From Methylovulum sp. (GTDB taxonomy: Bacteria > Pseudomonadota > Gammaproteobacteria > Methylococcales > Methylomonadaceae), in assembly GCA_016919605.1 (NCBI GenBank), contig JACXTQ010000059.1, positions 1 through 5,506 of the forward strand: a stretch of 5,506 nt of DNA, in the 5' to 3' direction. The position numbers were made by a program, and so were the translations under genes. Numbering within the stretch: the stretch's first letter is position 1; each line of letters starts with the position of its first letter. Positions 1-5,458 of this stretch are shown here, one piece after another. The notes beneath the pieces were generated by a model. That model did not search any database, was not told the origin of the DNA, and was given only the letters and a program-made list of their open reading frames with translations.

Positions 1-154
1 ACCCTTTGTCACCCCAGATAAATACCTGTTGTTCACCTATGCCCGCTAGGCTTTTTTTTAGATGGTCAATAACTTCTTGATTGCCGCCAGGGAAAAAGTC
101 GTTAAATGTCTGATTGGCTCTAAATTCAAAATTAACGGGGAGTTGTTCGGCCAT
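1..154 (-). CDS. hda: Hda, DnaA regulatory inactivator (N-terminal part only)
   Basis: Only the first 51 codons are present; the gene runs off the left edge. In E. coli Hda is a DnaA-like AAA+ protein that, with the DNA-loaded beta clamp, stimulates hydrolysis of DnaA-bound ATP and so prevents over-initiation of replication. What can be seen: the start MAEQLPVNFEFRANQTFNDF followed by FPGGN fits the Hda/DnaA N-terminal pattern of a short QLP segment, then a 'tF..F.pG.N' stretch, then a beta strand QVFIWGDKG. That strand enters the Walker A loop (G48-D49-K50-G51), where the window ends. The start codon lies 2 bp after the stop of the DUF2069 gene, so it is almost certainly translated from the same transcript; no Shine-Dalgarno is evident. 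The order wrbA-DUF2069-hda is a known Pseudomonas arrangement and supports the call. The rest of the AAA+ domain (sensor and arginine-finger motifs) cannot be checked here. Confidence 0.85.
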   Translation of the reverse strand, partial: MAEQLPVNFEFRANQTFNDFFPGGNQEVIDHLKKSLAGIGEQQVFIWGDKG

Positions 155-156
155 AA

Positions 157-507
157 TCAGTGGGATGGGGGTGTAAAGCGCAGGTAAAGGGTGGTGCCGA
201 GAAATAACATCAGGCTTAGGATAATTTCCAAACCGGCATAAAGCCGTTCGTCAGGATTGCTGTAAGCTTCGGTGGAGCCGTGGATAAAATAAAACAGGCT
301 AATATACGCCACCCAAGTGCAACTTTTCCGATGCTGGCTTAATAAGCCGCGCATCGGCAACAGCAAGGGCGTGACGGTCAACAACAACATCAGGGCGACA
401 GGCAATTGGGAAGGGGCCAAGACGGTATGCCATAGCATTAATAAGGCAAACAGCCCAAAAAAGCCAGTCAGGGCGGCTAGGTAAAAATACTTGGCGTACG
501 ATTTCAT
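157..507 (-). CDS. DUF2069 family inner-membrane protein, function unknown
   Basis: A 116-residue integral membrane protein. Hydrophobic segments lie at about residues 8-28, 36-51, 65-80 and 90-109, giving four predicted helices with short loops. The basic stretch around R53-K61 (RGLLSQHRK) between helices 2 and 3 is likely cytoplasmic. The motif run TWVAYISLFYFIHG (64-77) and the ERLYAGLEIILS part (88-98) resemble the DUF2069 family, a short proteobacterial family usually coded beside hda and wrbA. Its start overlaps the wrbA stop by 4 bp (ATGA), and hda begins 2 bp after its own stop, so translational coupling is likely. No biochemical role is established to my knowledge. Position next to a replication regulator is conserved but does not prove a replication role. 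The family call rests on pattern and synteny recognition, without a profile search. Confidence 0.8.
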   Translation of the reverse strand: MKSYAKYFYLAALTGFFGLFALLMLWHTVLAPSQLPVALMLLLTVTPLLLPMRGLLSQHRKSCTWVAYISLFYFIHGSTEAYSNPDERLYAGLEIILSLMLFLGTTLYLRFTPPSH

Positions 508-1118
508 GACTCGTTATGGGTGGTTGAAGAGGATTTTAACAGTTGTGCGGTTTTGGCCAGACGTAAGCCCAATGCCCTGCACAACTCTTTTTCGTGGTTG
601 GTTAGCCCCGCGTCTTCCAATGCCAGATGGCTAGGGCCGTAAGGTGTGCCACCTGATATAGTCTCGCGTAATGCGGCTTCGGTATAAGGCAGCCCCATCA
701 GCAACATGCCGTGATGCAATAACGGCAACATCATGCTTAACAACGTGCTTTCCTGGCCGCCGTGCATACTGCCCGTGGTCGTGAACACCCCCGAAGGTTT
801 ACCGACCAACGCGCCAGAAAACCACAGCGCGGTAGTACCATCAAGAAAATATTTCAACGGGGCTGCCATATTGCCAAAATGCGTAGGGCTACCCAGCGCA
901 AGGCCATCGCAATTGCGCAAATCATCCAGGGTGGCATAAATCGCCCCGTGTGCTGGGATGGTGTCGGCTATCTTTTCACAGACCGTGGACACATCCGGTA
1001 CTGTCCTTAATATGGCTTCCGCACCGCTGACCGATTCTACACCATGGGCGATATGGTTCGCCATCGCCGCCGTGGTGCCGTGACGGGAAAAGTAAAGGAT
1101 CAGTATTTTGGTAGTCAT
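504..1118 (-). CDS. wrbA: WrbA-type NAD(P)H:quinone oxidoreductase (flavodoxin-like)
   Basis: 204 residues, close to the 198 of E. coli WrbA. WrbA proteins are tetrameric FMN enzymes of the cytoplasm that reduce quinones by two electrons with NAD(P)H. A first strand, ILILYF, is followed by the FMN phosphate loop SRHGTT (11-16). Next come GSPTHFGNMAAPLKYFLD (76-93), the second FMN loop TTTGSMHGGQES (113-124), the LLHHGM motif (133-138) and GGTPYGPSH (156-164), all characteristic of WrbA. The SRHG start and the DLRNC/LKYFLDGT segments resemble the Pseudomonas PA0949 branch more than E. coli WrbA. His80 stands where E. coli WrbA has an arginine (TPTRFGN), a residue near the flavin. The ATG at 1118 is the natural start, because the strand-1 motif begins two codons later; only a weak TAGG precedes it. 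It heads a tight set with the DUF2069 gene and hda. The secreted-protein gene ends 44 bp upstream with no terminator visible between them. Confidence 0.93.
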   Translation of the reverse strand: MTTKILILYFSRHGTTAAMANHIAHGVESVSGAEAILRTVPDVSTVCEKIADTIPAHGAIYATLDDLRNCDGLALGSPTHFGNMAAPLKYFLDGTTALWFSGALVGKPSGVFTTTGSMHGGQESTLLSMMLPLLHHGMLLMGLPYTEAALRETISGGTPYGPSHLALEDAGLTNHEKELCRALGLRLAKTAQLLKSSSTTHNES

Positions 1119-1162
1119 GGTTTATGGCCTATCGGTGGTTGTAGGTTGAAGGGTTAGGCGCG

Positions 1163-1597
1163 TTAATGCCAACTGCTATCCCATAGTTTTTGGGGATCGC
1201 CATGTTTTTGTAAGTATAAGATACCGTAAATGTCCAATTCTTTTGATGCTTGCCAGTCCTCCACCGCGTTGGGCCGCCACAGTGAAGGCTTACCATTGAG
1301 CAAAAACAAATGCCATTCTTTCTGGTAAATAAAGGGATGCTGCAAATAAACAATGCCTTCCTTAAAGACATAATCGCCTGTCAACGGGTTTTTTGGCCTT
1401 GATGATGAGCCCATGTCGCTAGCGAACCAATATCGAAACTGAAATCCTTTGCGCTTTAGCTCAATAATCATCCTTGAATCTTTTCCGGCCATATAATAAA
1501 CCCCCTCGATTAATTTTTTCGATAGGATGGGGGTAGTTTCTGCCAAACACGGGCTGGCAAGAAACAAGGCTATGCTAAACACGGCTATTTTAAACAT
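1163..1597 (-). CDS. Small exported protein of unknown function
   Basis: I do not recognise this family. I place the start at the ATG at 1597 (144 residues) rather than the in-frame ATG at 1654. The 1597 ATG has a good Shine-Dalgarno (AGGGG, 7-nt gap) and immediately gives a classical signal peptide, MFKIAVFSIALFLASPCLA, with probable cleavage after A19. The longer version would add 19 residues coded across a terminator-like hairpin. C17 is preceded by S-P, which is not a lipobox, so a soluble periplasmic protein is likelier than a lipoprotein. The mature part (about 125 residues) has no cysteine and is rich in aromatics, with short alternating stretches (GFQFRYWF, GDYVF, GIVYLQHP, WHLFLL) that suggest beta structure. 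The segment NGKPSLWRPNAVEDWQ (101-116) looks the most motif-like. It lies 44 bp upstream of wrbA on the same strand and could be cotranscribed. That it is a real gene is well supported; function is unknown. Confidence 0.7.
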   Translation of the reverse strand: MFKIAVFSIALFLASPCLAETTPILSKKLIEGVYYMAGKDSRMIIELKRKGFQFRYWFASDMGSSSRPKNPLTGDYVFKEGIVYLQHPFIYQKEWHLFLLNGKPSLWRPNAVEDWQASKELDIYGILYLQKHGDPQKLWDSSWH

Positions 1598-1604
1598 AAG
1601 CTTA

Positions 1605-1609
1605 CCCCT
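1605..1609 (-). promoter_or_regulatory. Ribosome binding site deciding the start of the small exported protein
   Basis: AGGGG on the minus strand sits 7 nt before the ATG at 1597. No comparable site precedes the in-frame ATG at 1654. With the signal peptide that begins right at 1597, this favours the shorter 144-residue product. Confidence 0.6.
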
Positions 1610-1628
1610 AAAGCCCTCGAAAAATTTT

Positions 1629-1647
1629 AAAAAAGCCCGGTGGCCTT
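1629..1647 (-). terminator. Terminator-like hairpin in the leader of the small exported protein
   Basis: Read on the minus strand, AAGGCC - ACCG - GGCTTT can pair as a 6-bp stem (one G-U) with a 4-nt loop. It runs directly into a six-T tract, followed by AAAA and five more Ts. This is the form of a short rho-independent terminator. It points toward the gene starting at 1597, and lies about 30-50 nt before its start codon. The only minus-strand source visible upstream would be a promoter within 1650-1790 or antisense transcription from inside ubiA. It could shield the gene from antisense read-through or act as an attenuator, or be fortuitous. The stem is short, so confidence is modest. Confidence 0.35.
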
Positions 1648-1729
1648 GCTTCATTAATGCTTATTTGTCCTTAGTTGTTGCCAGCCAATTATCCCTAGTA
1701 GCCAAACACACGCAGATAGTAACAAAGGC

Positions 1730-1735
1730 TATAAT
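1730..1735 (+). promoter_or_regulatory. Probable -10 box for ubiA
   Basis: A perfect TATAAT lies 52 nt before the ubiA ATG, within the 1598-1787 divergent gap. No good -35 hexamer is found at the 16-18 bp spacing (the sequence there is a CACACG-like stretch), and there is no TGn extension. It is therefore either an activator-dependent sigma70 promoter or a chance match in AT-rich DNA. Confidence 0.35.
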
Positions 1736-1787
1736 AGCATTTTTACCTAAACTCACACGCTGAAAAAGTATCGGATAGGTTATCCCA

Positions 1788-2645
1788 ATGATTATCGAAA
1801 GGCTTAAGCAATACGCATTACTGGCACGCTTTGACCGCCCTATAGGCATCCTGATTTTATTATGGCCGACCTTATGGGCATTATGGGTTGCCAGCCACGG
1901 TAAGCCTGATTTGCTGGTGCTGGCCGTATTTGTCTTAGGCGTGGTGCTGATGCGGGCGGCGGGCTGTGTCATCAACGATTATGCTGACCGTGATTTTGAC
2001 CCGCATGTGGAACGCACCAAACAGCGGCCTATCGCGGCAGGCAAAGTCACCCCTAAAGAAGCCTTGATCGTGTTTGCCGTGTTATGCCTGTGCGCCTTTG
2101 CCTTGGTCTTGCTGATGAACACCTATACCATTTTGTTGTCGTTTGCGGGCGCATTTTTGGCCGCCAGCTACCCGTTTATGAAACGCTACACACAATTGCC
2201 GCAAGCCTATTTGGGCATAGCGTTCGGGTGGGCAGTGCCGATGGCATTTGCGGCGCAAACCAATACCATTCCAGGTGTGGCTTGGCTGTTATATTTGGCG
2301 GTGATGTTGTGGGCGTTGGTCTATGACACTATGTATGCAATGGTGGATAAGGATGATGACCTTAAGATCGGCGTTAAATCCACCGCGATTCTCTTTGGCG
2401 ATTATGACCGCCAGATCATTGCGGGTTTACAAGTGATTATTATCGGCTTGCTGGTTAGGGTAGGGCAATTGGAGCAATTGCCCTGGCCTTACTATTTGGG
2501 GGTAGCCGTTGCCGTCGGCTTATCTATTTATCAGCAAAAGCTGATTTTTCAGCGGGAAAAAGCCCTGTGCTTTCAGGCGTTTTTAAATAACAATTGGTTT
2601 GGCATGGTGGTTTTTGTGGGTTTGGTTGTGGCTTATTGGTTTTAA
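1788..2645 (+). CDS. ubiA: 4-hydroxybenzoate polyprenyltransferase UbiA
   Basis: 285 residues (E. coli UbiA has 290). It is an integral membrane enzyme that joins 4-hydroxybenzoate to the polyprenyl diphosphate tail (octaprenyl in many Gammaproteobacteria), the membrane-committing step of ubiquinone synthesis. Both Mg2+/diphosphate-binding aspartate motifs are intact. The first is NDYADRDFD at 63-71, within a stretch continuing to VERTKQRPI (74-82). The second is YDTMYAMVDKDDD at 179-191, followed by LKIGVKSTAILFG (192-204). The N-terminal RFDRPIGILILLWPTLWAL (14-32) is also typical, and multiple hydrophobic helices span the rest (about 41-60, 90-110, 114-130, 165-180, 210-225, 235-250, 270-285). 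The ATG at 1788 gives the usual N-terminus; only a weak AGG precedes it. ubiC (chorismate lyase), the frequent partner, is not adjacent: the flanks are a divergent secreted-protein gene and a convergent one 39 bp downstream. The substrate tail length cannot be read from the sequence. Confidence 0.96.
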   Translation: MIIERLKQYALLARFDRPIGILILLWPTLWALWVASHGKPDLLVLAVFVLGVVLMRAAGCVINDYADRDFDPHVERTKQRPIAAGKVTPKEALIVFAVLCLCAFALVLLMNTYTILLSFAGAFLAASYPFMKRYTQLPQAYLGIAFGWAVPMAFAAQTNTIPGVAWLLYLAVMLWALVYDTMYAMVDKDDDLKIGVKSTAILFGDYDRQIIAGLQVIIIGLLVRVGQLEQLPWPYYLGVAVAVGLSIYQQKLIFQREKALCFQAFLNNNWFGMVVFVGLVVAYWF

Positions 2646-2684
2646 TGACCTATCCACTGTGCACCAAGTTGTACATGCTCTGCG

Positions 2685-3467
2685 TCAAAACTCCGCATAA
2701 CGCAACGGCCAGTCTGTCGGTTCTTTATACGTCCAACTTTTGGCATTAAAAGGCAATGTCCAAGTTTTAGGCTTGAGCTTCTTGCCCTTTAGCGTACCGG
2801 TTACGGTTATGCGTAGCGGGTACACTTTTTCCGAGTGTTTGCTGGTGTCTATTGCCAATGTTGATTCTATGAGTGTGTCGGTGCGCTTGCAGTTGTCATT
2901 TTGGCAAAAAGTGGTCATATTTTCGTAGCGGCCAATGATGTCTGCAAGATCGCGGATTTTATGCCCGTAAGGGGCAAGTATCACATACCATGTGCCAAAG
3001 ATGTCCCAACTGCCAGTTCGTGTCGTGTTTTGCCAGCCCCAATAATCCGATGGCCCGATAAGGCTTAGTTTCCAGTTAGTGGGCGGTATGCCGGATTCAC
3101 CCATTGGGATTTTGGGATCGCTGGCTATAATGTCCGCCTTGCCGTTATGTTCTTCCACTACAAAAGCTCCGACTAATCCGATTGGAGCGGGGATGATATC
3201 GGGTTCGCCTTTTTCATCAACACCCTCGCCAGTAACCAATATATAAAGCCTACTTCCGGTAACGGTATTACGCCGATCGATACGGTCTATTTTCATACAG
3301 TACCCTTGATCGTTTTCGTCTTTTGTCAGCCAGCAATTCTGTCGTTTGTTGTGCTTGCCATAGACAGAGTCCAATACCGCCGTCGCTGACAGATCGGCTT
3401 GCGCCAAAATGGGTAGGCTTAAGGCTGAAATAAGGGTAAGTATGGAAACGGTTTTACGGCTCTGCAT
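2685..3467 (-). CDS. Exported protein of unknown function with four cysteines
   Basis: 260 residues, unrecognised family. It starts with a typical Sec signal peptide: basic MQSRK, hydrophobic TVSILTLISALSLPIL, and probable cleavage after AQA (A24). The mature part has exactly four cysteines, C45 and C57 near the N-terminus and C188 and C193 (CQNDNC) in the second half; two disulfides in the periplasm are plausible. Recognisable stretches are NCWLTKDENDQGYC (44-57), GVDEKGEPD (82-90), PSDYWGWQNTTRTGSWDIFGTWYVILAPYG (139-168) and a basic GTLKGKKLKPK (224-234). There are no transmembrane segments after the signal peptide, so it should be periplasmic, secreted or peripherally attached. Its own sigma70-like promoter lies just upstream (3513-3541), though no clear Shine-Dalgarno precedes the ATG. 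It is convergent with ubiA (39-bp gap) and downstream of fhs on the same strand, separated by a possible terminator, so it is probably a separate transcription unit. The gene is well supported; function unknown. Confidence 0.72.
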   Translation of the reverse strand: MQSRKTVSILTLISALSLPILAQADLSATAVLDSVYGKHNKRQNCWLTKDENDQGYCMKIDRIDRRNTVTGSRLYILVTGEGVDEKGEPDIIPAPIGLVGAFVVEEHNGKADIIASDPKIPMGESGIPPTNWKLSLIGPSDYWGWQNTTRTGSWDIFGTWYVILAPYGHKIRDLADIIGRYENMTTFCQNDNCKRTDTLIESTLAIDTSKHSEKVYPLRITVTGTLKGKKLKPKTWTLPFNAKSWTYKEPTDWPLRYAEF

Positions 3468-3512
3468 AGTTGGATGGCTGCAGTTAAGTGGTCATAAAAA
3501 TACCTAATGATG

Positions 3513-3541
3513 ATTATATTAACCTATAAATTACGTCTAAA
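3513..3541 (-). promoter_or_regulatory. Sigma70-like promoter for the four-cysteine exported protein
   Basis: On the minus strand, TTTAGA (3541-3536, four of six matches to TTGACA) is followed by a 17-bp spacer and a perfect TATAAT (3518-3513). The predicted transcription start is near 3505, giving a leader of about 40 nt to the ATG at 3467. The surrounding 3490-3545 is clearly AT-rich relative to the flanking genes, which fits a promoter but also raises the chance of fortuitous matches. Confidence 0.5.
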
Positions 3542-3567
3542 TCATCGGATTTTTGGCGTTGCCCACT

Positions 3568-3592
3568 AAAAAACCACCCAGAATTAAGTGGC
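3568..3592 (-). terminator. Possible rho-independent terminator after fhs
   Basis: On the minus strand GGCCAC and GTGGTT can pair around a 10-nt loop (four Watson-Crick pairs, two G-U), followed by six Ts at 3573-3568. It starts about 30 nt past the fhs stop codon, the expected place, and would separate fhs from the exported-protein gene. The stem is weak. Confidence 0.35.
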
Positions 3593-3622
3593 CGGATGGT
3601 CTAGCCATAAGCCAATGGTAGG

Positions 3623-5296
3623 TTAAAATAGCCCGGTAATCCTCCCGTCATCATCAATATCAATACGTTCGGCGGCGGGTACTTTAGGCAGGCCGGGCAT
3701 GGTCATCATGTCACCGGCGATGGCGACAATAAAGCCCGCACCATTGGCCAGCCGAACATCGCTGATTTCTACGGTATGGCCTGACGGTGCACCTTTCGCG
3801 CTGGGGTTGGTCGAGAAGGACATTTGGGTTTTGGCCATGCAGATTGGAAATTGGCCGTAATCGGCTTGCCATGCGCCCAATTGCGCCTTAACCTTGGCGC
3901 TGGCGGTCACGGTAGCTGCACCGTATAACTTGGTGGCGATGGCTTCGATTTTTGCCCACAGGCTTAAGCTTTCATCATAGACAAAAGTAAAGGCGGGTTC
4001 GCGGTTATCAACGATAGCGACAATTTCCTGCGCTAAGCTTTCCGCCCCCGCACCGCCTTGCGCCCAATGTTTGGATACAATGCACTTTGCCCCTAGAGCG
4101 GCGCATTTGGCTTGCAACAAGGCGATTTCAGCGTCGGTGTCAAAGGTGAAGTGGTTGACGCAGACCACGCAAGGTAAGCCGTAATGGTGGGTGATGTTGT
4201 GGTAATGGCGTTCCAGATTGGCAAAGCCTTGCTCCAATGCCGCCAAGTTTTCTTGGTTGAGGGCTTCTTTAGCCACGCCACCGTGGAATTTTAACGCCCT
4301 GACCGTGGCGACCAGCACCACGGCGGAAGGCTTTAGGCCAGACATGCGGCATTTGATGTCAATAAACTTTTCGGCGCCTAAGTCAGCACCAAAACCGGCT
4401 TCGGTGACGACATAATCGGCCAATTTCAATGCAGTTTTGGTGGCGGTGACGGTGTTGCAGCCGTGCGCGATATTGGCAAACGGGCCGCCGTGGATGATGG
4501 CGATATTGTTTTCCAAGGTTTGCACCAAGTTCGGTTTGATCGCATCTTTCAACAAGGCCGCCATCGCGCCTTGGGCGTTGAGGTCACGCGCATACACAGG
4601 GGTGGTTTTGTCGGATTTATAGCCAATGACAATGCGCCCTAAGCGCTCTTTCAGATCGGCACGGCTGGTGGCCAGGCATAAGATGGCCATCACCTCAGAG
4701 GCGACCACGATGTCATAGCCATCTTCGCGCAAATAGCCATTGGCCGCCCCGCCCATGCCGACCACGATATGCCGTAAGGCACGATCGTTCATATCAACCA
4801 CCCGTTTCCATTGGATACGGCGGGGGTCGATGTCCAACTCATTGCCGTGGTTGATGTGGTTGTCGATGAGCGCGGACAACAGGTTATGCGCTACGCCGAT
4901 GGCATGGAAATCGCCAGTAAAGTGCAGGTTGATGTCTTCCATTGGCACGACTTGCGAATAGCCACCGCCTGCGGCGCCGCCTTTAACCCCAAAACACGGC
5001 CCTAAGGAAGGTTCCCGCAAGCACATAATGGTTTTTTTGCCGATGCGGTTCATGGCATCGCCAAGCCCCACTGTGGTGGTGGTTTTGCCTTCACCCGCCG
5101 GAGTCGGGCTAATGGCGGTCACTAGGATCAGTTTGCCGTCTGCATGCTCGGCCAAGCTGTTGATGTATTCCAACGATATTTTGGCTTTGTAATGGCCGAT
5201 AGGGTCCAGATGTTCGGCGGCTATCCCGTAATGCTGCTGGGCAAGGCCAATAATCGGTTGCATCTTGGCTTGTTGGGCGATTTCTATATCAGACAT
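3623..5296 (-). CDS. fhs: Formate-tetrahydrofolate ligase (10-formyl-THF synthetase)
   Basis: 557 residues, full length for the monofunctional bacterial enzyme (about 555-560). It is a cytoplasmic enzyme that condenses formate, ATP and tetrahydrofolate to 10-formyl-THF, ADP and phosphate, feeding purine, formyl-Met and serine synthesis. The family motifs are all present. The nucleotide loop is TPAGEGKT (65-72) with TTT after it. REPSLGP (94-100) is followed by the signature GVKGGAAGGGY (103-113) and PMEDINLHFTGDFHAI (118-133). The second signature is VATVRALKFHGG (329-340). IHGGPFANIAHGCN (268-281) and the C-terminal GDMMTMPGLP (528-537) are also conserved. The start at 5296 has an AGGA Shine-Dalgarno 5 nt upstream, and the N-terminus aligns with the usual family start. 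No folD, ftfL-linked or serine-cycle gene is visible next to it; downstream is an unrelated exported protein. In methylotrophs this enzyme moves formate-level carbon into assimilation; that role here is inference. Confidence 0.97.
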   Translation of the reverse strand: MSDIEIAQQAKMQPIIGLAQQHYGIAAEHLDPIGHYKAKISLEYINSLAEHADGKLILVTAISPTPAGEGKTTTTVGLGDAMNRIGKKTIMCLREPSLGPCFGVKGGAAGGGYSQVVPMEDINLHFTGDFHAIGVAHNLLSALIDNHINHGNELDIDPRRIQWKRVVDMNDRALRHIVVGMGGAANGYLREDGYDIVVASEVMAILCLATSRADLKERLGRIVIGYKSDKTTPVYARDLNAQGAMAALLKDAIKPNLVQTLENNIAIIHGGPFANIAHGCNTVTATKTALKLADYVVTEAGFGADLGAEKFIDIKCRMSGLKPSAVVLVATVRALKFHGGVAKEALNQENLAALEQGFANLERHYHNITHHYGLPCVVCVNHFTFDTDAEIALLQAKCAALGAKCIVSKHWAQGGAGAESLAQEIVAIVDNREPAFTFVYDESLSLWAKIEAIATKLYGAATVTASAKVKAQLGAWQADYGQFPICMAKTQMSFSTNPSAKGAPSGHTVEISDVRLANGAGFIVAIAGDMMTMPGLPKVPAAERIDIDDDGRITGLF

Positions 5297-5301
5297 GTTT
5301 A

Positions 5302-5305
5302 TCCT
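5302..5305 (-). promoter_or_regulatory. Ribosome binding site of fhs
   Basis: AGGA on the minus strand, 5 nt before the ATG at 5296, in an AT-rich context (GATAAAC). It is one of the two clear Shine-Dalgarno sites in the window and supports the chosen fhs start. I found no convincing promoter in the 162 bp (5297-5458) upstream of fhs. Confidence 0.6.
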
Positions 5306-5458
5306 GAGCTGGGTTTATTTAGGGTTGCTGCGGGTAGGCCTGGCTTTAGGAAGTTTATGGCGTTAGTTTAAGGGTGCGGCTGCAAGGATGCTTAAATCAA
5401 CGGCCTGAGCTTTAAGAGGGCGTTCGCGGCGTTAAAATTTTAAGGGATATTTTACTGC

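Noticed and set aside
733..1010. Plus-strand open frames inside wrbA
   Set aside because: They are antisense to a gene with all WrbA motifs intact and have no independent support.
1598..1654. In-frame N-terminal extension of the small exported protein from the ATG at 1654
   Set aside because: The extension (charged, then the KLMFK junction) would bury the signal peptide start, lacks a ribosome binding site and is coded across the terminator-like hairpin.
1527..1763. A 78-codon plus-strand open frame through the divergent gap
   Set aside because: It is antisense to the signal peptide of the small exported protein and runs over the hairpin and the -10 box; no ribosome binding site or family resemblance.
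1678..1897. The 10-mer TTGCCAGCCA occurs at 1678-1687 and again at 1888-1897
   Set aside because: Two copies of ten bases, one inside ubiA codons, is within chance expectation and shows no further structure.
1661..1975. A 104-codon minus-strand open frame spanning the ubiA promoter region and the 5' end of ubiA
   Set aside because: Its N-terminal half is antisense to a well-supported ubiA, the sequence is low in recognisable protein features, and it has no family resemblance or ribosome binding site.
2646..2684. Search for a bidirectional terminator between convergent ubiA and the four-cysteine exported protein
   Set aside because: Only imperfect pairings such as GTGCA/TGTAC were found, with no T tract on either side.
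5144..5371. A plus-strand open frame over the start of fhs
   Set aside because: It is the opposite-strand shadow of fhs codons; the other plus-strand frames inside fhs (4218-4415, 4437-4622, 4740-5005) fail for the same reason.
5303..5411. CCTGAGCT repeated at 5303-5310 and 5404-5411 around the fhs leader
   Set aside because: Only 8 bases, 101 bp apart, with no matching flanks; not convincing as paired operator sites.
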